This document shows, one piece after another, positions 1 through 8,200 of a stretch of 52,778 nt of DNA; the first letter of the stretch is position 1, and each line of letters begins with the position of its first letter. The notes under the pieces are model-generated. The model searched no databases. It was not told where the DNA came from and saw nothing but the letters and a program-made list of their open reading frames with translations. The stretch is taken from positions 1-52,778 of IMG/VR virus record IMGVR_UViG_3300008117_000215; one strand, given 5' to 3'. The stretch is from a virus. A program made the position numbers and the translations under genes.

Positions 1-624
1 TGATCTAAAACCACCACCGCCACCTGTGCCACCACCACCTCCTGTGCCACCCCCGCCACCTATGCCACCACCACCTCCTGTGCCACCCCCGGATATTTTA
101 CCCGCATAGGCAGCACCCATTGCAGCTGTGAATCCTTGAAGCAAATCCATTCTTTGTTGTCCGGCTTGTTGCTTGGCAAGACCTGCCGCTTCAATGGCTC
201 GTAATTTTATCTGTCTTTCTTCACCAGTCTTACGTACATCGGCTGCGGTCAGCATCTGCGCCAATTCAGAAGCCCTCTGCCTACGCATCATAGCATCCCT
301 AGCGGCCAAATCACCGTATTGGGTTATGGTTCCATAGTTTATACCTGCTTGAACCGCACCGGCTAGATTAGGGTTGGTCTGAATAGATCTTTGATAACCG
401 GCTTGGGCTTGGCGGGCAATATCCCCCCTGGCCTTAGCCATTTCTTCAGGAGAAAAACCTTTTGCTGTTGCTTGAGCTTCACGCTGAATATCTTGGGCAG
501 TACGGTATTGAGGCATACCTTGCCTCTGAAGCTTTTTCAATAACCTATCGGCTTTCCCACCTCTAACAAAAGTATCAACAAGACCTACGCCTGTTGATAT
601 AGCTGCTGCTGTAATTAACGCCAT
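1..624 (-). CDS. Virion-associated protein with Gly-rich C terminus (N-terminal 208 codons; continues across the window ends)
   Basis: The frame opens at ATG 624 and runs off position 1 without a stop. The first ~150 residues are helical and rich in Ala, Gln, Arg and Lys, of the kind seen in small phage internal or tail-associated proteins. The C-terminal ~30 residues are almost pure glycine with periodic Thr (repeats of TGGGGG). Position 1 ends exactly on a codon boundary, and the frame continues in phase from position 52778 down to a stop at 52683, giving a 239-residue protein if the molecule is circular. It is the first gene after the TAnnTTTG element at 639-646. The biochemical function is not recognised; the virion role is inferred from neighbouring tail genes. 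Confidence 0.8.
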   Translation of the reverse strand, partial: MALITAAAISTGVGLVDTFVRGGKADRLLKKLQRQGMPQYRTAQDIQREAQATAKGFSPEEMAKARGDIARQAQAGYQRSIQTNPNLAGAVQAGINYGTITQYGDLAARDAMMRRQRASELAQMLTAADVRKTGEERQIKLRAIEAAGLAKQQAGQQRMDLLQGFTAAMGAAYAGKISGGGTGGGGGIGGGGGTGGGGGTGGGGGFRS

Positions 625-638
625 GATACGGATTTTTA

Positions 639-646
639 CAAAGTTA
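639..646 (-). promoter_or_regulatory. Bacteroidetes -7 element TAACTTTG
   Basis: The minus strand reads TAACTTTG, an exact TAnnTTTG match, 14 bases before the ATG at 624 in the 43-bp gap between two tail genes. No well-spaced -33 TTTG is visible. It probably drives the Gly-rich protein gene and those beyond it. Confidence 0.5.
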
Positions 647-667
647 GTTAATAGTCAATGTTTTTGT

Positions 668-1099
668 TCACTTTAATATTATTTTATACATCAAACTGTG
701 TCCAGCCTGCCGGGTCAAGTTATAGATAATCGCATCCCTTACTATATGCTTGAATTTTCCAGAGTTACCCGGATAGGTTACAATGGCAAAGCTCATGGCT
801 TGGTTGGACAACATGTTGAAGAAATGAGGAGCGTCCGTGGTCCATACGAATACATTGGTTGCACCCCAGAAAGCTGGTCTCATATCATTCGGATAGTCCT
901 TGTACTTGTTCTCCCACGACTCGTCCGAGTTCCACCAACGGGAACTGGCATCGTTCATATGGAACATGGCAGCGTCACGCGTCCCATCAGACAGGCCACT
1001 GGCAAAGGTGAATGCCAGGCTGGTACGATGCTGCTTGAGGTTGAACTTCTGGGCATGGCATGGAAACGATAAAAGAATTAAGATTATGACTTTTATCAT
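668..1099 (-). CDS. Secreted protein of unknown function, 143 aa
   Basis: The N terminus (MIKVIILILLSFPCHAQ) is a clear signal peptide with a probable cleavage site after CHA, so the mature protein is exported or membrane-anchored. The mature part is rich in Trp, Phe, Asn and His, and contains WW and SWENKYKDYP segments common in Bacteroidetes exported proteins. I do not recognise a catalytic motif. The gene overlaps the preceding one (stop/start, 1096-1099) and closes the tail-fibre transcription unit, so it could act at the cell surface during infection or release. Confidence 0.75.
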   Translation of the reverse strand: MIKVIILILLSFPCHAQKFNLKQHRTSLAFTFASGLSDGTRDAAMFHMNDASSRWWNSDESWENKYKDYPNDMRPAFWGATNVFVWTTDAPHFFNMLSNQAMSFAIVTYPGNSGKFKHIVRDAIIYNLTRQAGHSLMYKIILK

Positions 1100-1416
1100 A
1101 CCAATGTCAGCTGTAGTTGTTGAGCAACATAATCAAAGATAATCTGATCATCAGCACCCCATTGACTAACAACAGCATCAGTCAATTCAATGGATCCTGA
1201 TTGCATCGGATATTTAAATATCGTATAAGCTTGACCACCTTGACCATCCGGAACAGGATTGCCAGTCACCTCATCAAAGCCAAGCTCTACGACATAGGCG
1301 CAGATGACATAATGAACATGACCAGGCTCACCTTTGAAGTTGTAGCTTTCAAAGTTGTCAATCCTCAGCACAGTGCTGAAGGTGCATTCCCTCTCGTTAG
1401 CGTCAAGTACCATCAT
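1096..1416 (-). CDS. Small tail-region protein, 106 aa, unknown function
   Basis: An acidic, probably beta-rich protein with no signal peptide. It starts at 1416, sharing one base with the stop of the Gly-rich fibre gene, and its own stop overlaps the next start by four bases, a tight coupling typical of phage tail operons. The sequence (for example YVVELGFDEVTGNPV) suggests a small structural or chaperone-like protein. No family recognised; position between fibre genes favours a baseplate or fibre accessory role (inference). Confidence 0.75.
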   Translation of the reverse strand: MMVLDANERECTFSTVLRIDNFESYNFKGEPGHVHYVICAYVVELGFDEVTGNPVPDGQGGQAYTIFKYPMQSGSIELTDAVVSQWGADDQIIFDYVAQQLQLTLV

Positions 1417-2648
1417 CAGAATATGTTCATTACGATTACCAATCCTACTCCACCATCACCGCCCTTGCCAGATGTGGTTCCGTTCAATACACCTGAACCG
1501 CCTCCACCACCTGCACAGTACCCTCCATTGCCACCATCCTTAAAAGCTGGATATCCACCTGCGCCACCTGTTCCAAGTCCTGTTCCACTTGTCAAGGTGC
1601 TGCTAAAATGTAGGAAGTTGGATTTGTTATTAACGCCATTGGGTGTTGCGCCTGCGGTTGGTCCTGCTTGCAAGACACCGTTCTGGTAGATAGCTCCACC
1701 TGATCCAGCTGTGGTAGCTGAAACGTTGGCACTGTTTATACCACAACCTCCAGCACCTCCTGCCGTTATTTGTGTTCCAGTCATACCAGAACCACCTGAT
1801 GATGATGCGGTATTGGTAGTCCCAACCGTTCCAGCACCACCTCGCAACGAGTAAGGACCATAAGCAATGGTAGTAGTTGTTTCAGTTCCTGCTGCACCTG
1901 CTGTCCCACCTGCTGCGGTAGTTCCACCACCTCCTGCTCCACCACCCTTGGCTATGACAATGGAGCCAAACGATGAATCACCACCTGCCGTTCCAGAACC
2001 TCCGTTGGTATTATCAGCGGTAACACCTGCTGCTCCTGTGCCAGCTGCTCCAACAGTTACAGCTACAGTTGATGTTAATGAAGCTGCATCGACAAGCTGC
2101 CAAACGCCTGCACCTGCTCCACCTCCACCACCACCAAAGCGGTTTGAACCAGCTGCGTTCCTTGCACCAGCACCTGCCCCACCACCTGCCCCACCGCAGA
2201 AGATAAAGGCAGCTTTTAATCCTGCTGGCTTTGTCCATGTAAATGAACCAGCGGTATTATACACATCAAAGGTATAAGCCGCCTGACTTGTACCAGTTGT
2301 TATCTTCCATCCTGTTTCCCTTGACCATTCCAAGGTATCGTTGGGCTGAAGCAATACATCTACAAGGAAATACTCTGTTCCTGATACATCCTTTTTGATA
2401 ATAACAGTTTCAGAAGTTGTATCATCGTTAAATACCGATATATGAACCACCTGCCTATTGGTAGAAGCAGCAGGAGCAGTCACCATATCAACCGTGGTGG
2501 TATCATTGGTCAGACCCTGAGAGCTTGACTGCGGCAAGGTCATTCCTGCGGATGTGATGTCTTGGTAACTAACAACCCATTCAAGCTGGTTGGTTGTAAC
2601 ACTTGATCCAAGGACTATCTCTAATTTATCTGTTGAGCTTAAATACAT
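1416..2648 (-). CDS. Glycine-rich tail fibre/adhesin, 410 aa
   Basis: Residues ~1-125 form a beta-rich domain. From ~126 the FDVYNTAGSFTWTKPAG segment introduces a long Gly/Ala/Thr-rich region (GGGGGGAGAG, GAGGAGG) that runs to the C-terminal VGLVIVMNIF. This architecture, a W-TKP lead-in followed by a glycine-rich domain, is typical of the glycine-rich phage fibre and adhesin modules used for host recognition. It sits directly after another fibre gene and is probably the receptor-binding tip. The pyrimidine-rich antisense strand generates proline-rich shadow frames that are not genes. Confidence 0.85.
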   Translation of the reverse strand: MYLSSTDKLEIVLGSSVTTNQLEWVVSYQDITSAGMTLPQSSSQGLTNDTTTVDMVTAPAASTNRQVVHISVFNDDTTSETVIIKKDVSGTEYFLVDVLLQPNDTLEWSRETGWKITTGTSQAAYTFDVYNTAGSFTWTKPAGLKAAFIFCGGAGGGAGAGARNAAGSNRFGGGGGGAGAGVWQLVDAASLTSTVAVTVGAAGTGAAGVTADNTNGGSGTAGGDSSFGSIVIAKGGGAGGGGTTAAGGTAGAAGTETTTTIAYGPYSLRGGAGTVGTTNTASSSGGSGMTGTQITAGGAGGCGINSANVSATTAGSGGAIYQNGVLQAGPTAGATPNGVNNKSNFLHFSSTLTSGTGLGTGGAGGYPAFKDGGNGGYCAGGGGGSGVLNGTTSGKGGDGGVGLVIVMNIF

Positions 2649-2649
2649 A

Positions 2650-3360
2650 TTAGTATGCTGCTATGTGTGCCATTACCTGGTTTATTGTCAAAGATGGGCC
2701 AGTACTTAACTGAACCCATGTAAGATTTGTAGTGCCGATTACAATAGGAACTGCGGCCGGAGTCAAGTGCCAAATTGTATTTGCTAAGGTAGTTCCGTTG
2801 ATTACACTGATTGTTGCTTCTGCAAGGAACGCAGGGGTATTGGCATCAGCAGACCTTGTCAATATGAATGGCTGCGTGATACTACCAACCTGTGTTAGCA
2901 CATATATTCCATTGTTTGGAGCATTAGCTCCGATTTCGTCTTTAACAAGAAGCCTCTCGTTTATCAATATCGTATGTCCATCAGTAGTGGCCGTAGGTAT
3001 AGCACCATTGGCAACACCTGTCAATACTTGTCCACCACCCGATACGGTGTAGGCAGGTAATGCAGCAACGGTTCCAGTATGTGCGGCCTCTTTCCAATCA
3101 ACGCCGTTTACAAGATTATCCACATACTGCTTTGTTGCCGCTTGTAGATTCAAAGTTGGATCTGCGTTCAGGATCAGGTTACCAATCATGGTGTCCCCAC
3201 CCTTGTCAACAGGAGTATAACCAAGTACATTTTGCTTGGTTAGAAGTCCATTGTCCACATAAGTCTTGGTCGCTTGCTGTGATGCAACCAAAAGATCGCT
3301 GTTGTTTGACAGCGTAGGATCTGGATCAATGGGTACTCCTCTTGTATATGACTGACTCAT
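2650..3360 (-). CDS. Tail fibre protein with ATKxYVDN repeats, 236 aa
   Basis: Residues ~28-90 carry two copies of the motif A-T-K-x-Y-V-D-N/x-L (QQATKTYVDNGLL and QAATKQYVDNLVN) around a GGDTMIGNL segment. This is the classic repeat of trimeric phage tail fibres. The rest is beta-rich and ends with LTINQVMAHIAAY. The start overlaps the stop of the upstream gene by four bases, and the stop lies one base from the start of the Gly-rich adhesin, so the two probably assemble together. High confidence as a structural fibre; receptor unknown. Confidence 0.88.
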   Translation of the reverse strand: MSQSYTRGVPIDPDPTLSNNSDLLVASQQATKTYVDNGLLTKQNVLGYTPVDKGGDTMIGNLILNADPTLNLQAATKQYVDNLVNGVDWKEAAHTGTVAALPAYTVSGGGQVLTGVANGAIPTATTDGHTILINERLLVKDEIGANAPNNGIYVLTQVGSITQPFILTRSADANTPAFLAEATISVINGTTLANTIWHLTPAAVPIVIGTTNLTWVQLSTGPSLTINQVMAHIAAY

Positions 3361-4604
3361 CGTATCTCCCTAAATGTTATACCTGCATATATGGTAGGCG
3401 TTCCACTCAATGCCGTTGCTTTCAATGTAATGCTTCCAAGGGTTCTGTTTAAACCAGCGGCATCAAGTGTTATTGGATACCTTGAAACAATGGTGGCGCT
3501 AGATTCACCCTTTTGACCAGCTCCCACAGTAACCCATCCCGAGTCTATGATTACAGCAGGTGACCCTGACAGTGTCGCTCCGGTATTCACTTCAACACCT
3601 GAGTAGGTTGTATTAACATCAGCCCATGTCCCTCCGGTTATTGCCTGACCAACACACAAGTCCCATCTGATATTCTCGTTGGTGCTACCAAGGTTCAGTA
3701 TTTCAACATCAATGTATGCAACCCTCATTCTGTTGGATATTCCGTTAAATGTTGTTTTGGGCCTCAATGTCAAAAGCTGTGTACCTGCTACACCAACCAC
3801 TCTGTTTGTATTTGTTTCAAATGTATATCCAAAGGCATTTATATCTTCAGATCCACCCTCTGATATGACAGCCGAACAGATGAAATTCATCGTTGTTGTA
3901 ACCGTTCCGGAGCATGTCATACCGCATCTAACTGGAAGGTTGGCTGATTGAATATATGGATACAATGAAAGGTTGGCGTGCAAAAACTCATGGGCATATA
4001 CGATTTCACCTCCAATGTCAAATCCTACCCTTACACGACCCACATATAACGCTTGTATGTCTATGACAAGTATCTGGGTCTTACTTAGGTCAAGCGTTAC
4101 ACCGCTAGGGCCTGTTCCATCCAATCTGTCAAGGTTCCAGTTGGTTTGTGTTACCGTTTCATTGCCAAGTGATGATGCCGAATATATTACGAATTGATTT
4201 ACTGTTCCGTTGTTTTGAAACTCAATACCGTTTGTGCCGTCTGAATATCCTGCGAACTTAAGTGTATTGGCAACCGCAGCCACCATGTTGAATGTGACGA
4301 ATACCAGTTGCGATCTACCAGGCTGATATGGAAGATACTCAAAGGATTGCATATAAGCTGAACCTCCTGTTGGCGTTGCTGCAAATGTCATTAGCGCACA
4401 CCTGTTTGTGGTATCATGCGTAATGGTTGCTCCAGAACCAGACACTATCTGCTCAAATAAAATAGGAACAAGGTCGTATGTCATTTGAGCATTGAACAGA
4501 ATCAAAGGGTTGCTTATCCTCAGCCTGCTGAACGCATCAAGATTGGCGCTGTCCTTAATGGTAACAGCGCTATCCATTATGTTATATCCTGCGTATCCTT
4601 GCAT
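3357..4604 (-). CDS. Tail/fibre structural protein, 415 aa
   Basis: The N-terminal ~50 residues include DAFSRLRISNPLILFNAQ, an attachment-like segment seen in many phage appendage proteins. The remainder is beta-rich without Lys-rich regions, with Thr, Ser, Gly and Asn repeats consistent with jelly-roll or concanavalin-like folds. It shares one base with the end of the upstream 109-aa gene and overlaps the fibre gene by four bases, so it belongs to the fibre operon. An adaptor linking fibre to tail is plausible; no enzymatic motif seen. Confidence 0.82.
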   Translation of the reverse strand: MQGYAGYNIMDSAVTIKDSANLDAFSRLRISNPLILFNAQMTYDLVPILFEQIVSGSGATITHDTTNRCALMTFAATPTGGSAYMQSFEYLPYQPGRSQLVFVTFNMVAAVANTLKFAGYSDGTNGIEFQNNGTVNQFVIYSASSLGNETVTQTNWNLDRLDGTGPSGVTLDLSKTQILVIDIQALYVGRVRVGFDIGGEIVYAHEFLHANLSLYPYIQSANLPVRCGMTCSGTVTTTMNFICSAVISEGGSEDINAFGYTFETNTNRVVGVAGTQLLTLRPKTTFNGISNRMRVAYIDVEILNLGSTNENIRWDLCVGQAITGGTWADVNTTYSGVEVNTGATLSGSPAVIIDSGWVTVGAGQKGESSATIVSRYPITLDAAGLNRTLGSITLKATALSGTPTIYAGITFREIR

Positions 4605-4933
4605 TATGTTATTTCTGATCCAAAAAGTTGGAATGTTAAATTTGCCGATGAAGCATAGGCTCTTATCACATCCGTAGCTTCCAAAGTTACACCAATTGTA
4701 GCAATGAATGTATCATAACCGGCTATGGGTAGGTCATAATACAAATAATCCGTATTTGCCGTTACACCACCTGCCTGTACTACGGCAACCCTAAATGTGG
4801 CAACCGTAGCGCCTCGGTTTGTTATGGTTACGCTACTTGCGACCGCCTCCGTTGATGCAGGAACAGTATACAAGTCCTGCTCCGTTGTGGCCGGAGGAGC
4901 CAATTGTCCAAGGATTTTATAAGCTACAGGCAT
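4604..4933 (-). CDS. Small virion structural protein, 109 aa
   Basis: A beta-rich protein with an immunoglobulin-like pattern: KILGQLAPPATTEQDLYTVPASTEAV, then ITNRGATVATFRVAVV. This is a recognisable pattern of small phage tail or baseplate proteins where the 'LYTVPA' strand precedes a decorated beta sandwich. No signal peptide or membrane segment. It abuts the 415-aa protein (one shared base) and lies two bases from the previous gene. The family is common but functionally undefined. Confidence 0.8.
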   Translation of the reverse strand: MPVAYKILGQLAPPATTEQDLYTVPASTEAVASSVTITNRGATVATFRVAVVQAGGVTANTDYLYYDLPIAGYDTFIATIGVTLEATDVIRAYASSANLTFQLFGSEIT

Positions 4934-4934
4934 A

Positions 4935-5264
4935 TCAAGCTCCCATTAATAAGAACGGATTTAAAACATCTACACCACCACCGGTGGCAGCAACCAAGGG
5001 ATTACCAACAGACCCATCACCTGTTATGGTAACCCCGTCAACAGCCACATTCAATACTGGATTCTGTGGATCAAAGTTATCTACGATGGGTCCTGATACG
5101 GATTGTACATATCCACTAAGTAATGATATTATGGAATTATAATTGTTTGCACCTTGCAAACCCAAAGCCTGTATGTCATCCATGACCCTCCAAAGGTGCT
5201 GGAACTGAACCGTTGTTTCAGGCTGTTTGCTTCTATAATATGGACCTGAGAATTGCAGCATCAT
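4935..5264 (-). CDS. Small tail protein downstream of the giant tail gene, 109 aa
   Basis: The N-terminal half is polar and helical (WRVMDDIQALGLQGANNYNSIISLL). The C-terminal half contains VAVDGVTITGDGSVGNPLVA, a short repeat-like segment of the GDGSxxNPL type common in fibre shafts. The start ATG overlaps the stop of the 1939-aa gene as ATGA, suggesting coupled translation. Probably an adaptor between the giant tail protein and fibres (inference). Confidence 0.78.
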   Translation of the reverse strand: MMLQFSGPYYRSKQPETTVQFQHLWRVMDDIQALGLQGANNYNSIISLLSGYVQSVSGPIVDNFDPQNPVLNVAVDGVTITGDGSVGNPLVAATGGGVDVLNPFLLMGA

Positions 5265-8200
5265 CTAAACCATTTCCTAGCCCTGTCACGGACCGATGCA
5301 ATGAATGAATTTATCTTGTTGTAAGTACCAGCACCAATGGTGAATCTGAATATACCGAAGTCGCCCATGATGATGCTCTCGGTGGTGGTATCCTTCACAT
5401 ATCCATCAAACTCTTGACCCTCTCTCTGCTCGAACTCGGCCGCCAATGTGGTACTTGATCCGGAACCGCTTGTGACGGTCATGCTCGTTGGAGCCACATC
5501 CGATTCTACCCTGACCGCAAGATATCTTTTCCTGCCTTCAGGACTGTTTATGGTAGCATCGAAATAAGCATCACCAGAATGGGCAGATACTCCATCATTA
5601 AACCATGTAGTCGGTATTCCTGAGTCACTCACATAAACTTCGCCGGTATCGCTGATTGGTCTTGGAACCAAATATCCATTTTGGAAATGGGCGTATATCC
5701 TTGGCAATATCGTCATAAACGATTGGAAGCGGTTCTTTATTTCGTTATACACCACCGTATATTCGGTATAATATGCAGGATTCGTATGAGGTATCAATTC
5801 CCAATCAGGATCGTCTGGGTCAGGTGGTGAATACGGATTGCTTGTTACATTGTCCTTCAGACATATCCATATATCAGGAGTTTGTGACCATGTTGACATC
5901 ACACTTCCATACCCTGTTGTCTGGACAATGTCCCCCGTATTGTACTCTTTCAAAACACCAGATGTACACAAGGATATGTTCGACTTGATACATCCATCAA
6001 AAGTAGGGTTCGGTATGAAAGTAATCACACCGGTAGCCGTAGGTGACAAACTGACCGTATATTCTCCATCCGCTGTTATGTTTAGCGTAGGACTTATGGC
6101 ATTTCCTATCTTGACACGCAAATCACCTGAAACATAACCATCCACAAAAAATTTCAATGTATATGGCATGTTGGGTGTGATGTAATCCGGAACACTTTCA
6201 AAAAGCTGCGCGGCTGTTCCACCGGAATTCGTACACGCTTCGTTATTGGAAAGAACCCATCCGCCTGATGTGTTCCATTCCAAATCATTCTGATATGATT
6301 CCCTTATGGAAGCATATGTTACATACGCCTTGGCTCCTACAGGACAGTAAAGACATATGTTGTTATCACCTGGCTGGGCGGTATAGTTGAAATAATAGTC
6401 TCCAGCGGATGTTATGCTATACTGTATGGTTCCACCAAGCTGGAACGCCACTCCGATTCCTGTTGTACTTGAATTGGCTCTTATATTGATGACATATGTG
6501 TTTCCAGGAACAAGGGGAATTGACGATGTGTTCAACAGATACCCTTCGTCTGCCAAATTGGTCTTAATGAAAGCATAAGGCTGTGTTGGACCGGGAAGCA
6601 CAGTGAATGTCCAAGCCGTGTTTATAGCGTATGGAAATGTTCCAGCCCTTGATTCCCAACACTGCTCAGTTGAGGCGGAACTTGTTATGTTGTAACAAGG
6701 AACAAGTTCGTTTCCATAACTGCTATAGAATTTTTTCAGGTAACAGAAATTGTCTTCCGATTGCCATTCAGGGTAATCCTTCCTTCCCCTCAAAGTCCAT
6801 ATCACCTCACGGTATCTTTGGTTTGCAACACCCCTTATTCCTTCATCATGCGCCGGTGTATATTTCCCACGAATCCATTCAAGGTTGTTTGCAAAGAATG
6901 ACTTCATTCCTTGAATCTCCTCCAAGGCATTCGTTCCATCGTACCCGATACGCCATACGGTCTTGTTGATATCATCAATACCATACATCACATCGCTACC
7001 TTTATCCGAAAGTCCGACAATGACCGACCACTTGTGCTTGCTTCCAAACTTGTTCATGGTAGTACCCCTTCTGGATAATACAGCACCGGAGCCAAGATAT
7101 ACGTCTCCACCGTTCTGTGTCGATATCATCGCCGTACTGTTGAAATACTGCCTTTGAACCTCCCTTGGTTGTATGGTTACAAGCTCTCCGTTCAACGCTT
7201 TTGCCTCCGTAATGGAACCCTGTGTATAGTCAAGGAACTTCAAGTTCAATGGAGGAAACACCCGAAGGTTATCCGTGTTGGAACCTTCTGACTCAGGATT
7301 GCTCCAAGCTATGGCATTTCCCCAATCTGTTTGGTATTCCAAAAGTGGATTGAATGTGTTCTTCGAGATGACATTGTTTGTAGGCGTATATCCATTGTTG
7401 TAAAACGATTGTGCATCTCTACCGTTTCCATCTGGTATTACATATAATCTTCTTGAAATATTGAAAGCAGTAGGATTCCCATTATCCGTATATCCATAAA
7501 AAATATATGCATTTATGTCTTTCGGTGGAAGCAGGTCATCATTGAAATTATTGTCTATTAAACACCTAAGCTGTATGTTGCTTCTGTTCTGACCATAGAA
7601 TCCAAGAGCCGCGCCCCATCCTCCCCAAGTACCAGCCGCATTCCAAGATGGAGTTGGTGTGCCGGCAGCATAATCCCACTTGGCCGGATACCTCTGCTTC
7701 ATATATGACTTCTGTGTGAAGCAATCACCATATGTGTCAAAAGTTATGGTTGCTATTTGACTTCCGACTACAAATGGTGGAAGAAACTCAGTATACTGTG
7801 TCGATGCAGGATCACCATATTTGTTTGGTATAGGACGGTAATATATAGCCCTGTAAAAACCATAATCTGCATTACCAAGGGTATTGTTGTCATTTATTGT
7901 AGTAGCAAAATTTGTAATTCCCAAAACAGCTTTTTCATTTTGAAACAATAATGGGTACAAATCATCTGAAATTGGACCAGTAAACCTACTTATGGCATAT
8001 ACTGTAAAATTCCTATGGTTTGTACCAGCTATTGAACGAGTCTCTTTAACACCAGCGGCAGGACTTAAAACATTCTCGGCAGCACCAACGGGTATAGGAG
8101 TTGGATTTTGAGATACTCCAGTCTCTCCATCCCAATCAAAATAATAGGAAAGATATTCTCCATTTGTACCACCACCACCTTCTCTAAAACTATACCCTCC

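Noticed and set aside
1867-2277. Proline-rich plus-strand frame
   Set aside because: Exact antisense of the glycine-rich fibre; Gly codons read as Pro on the other strand.
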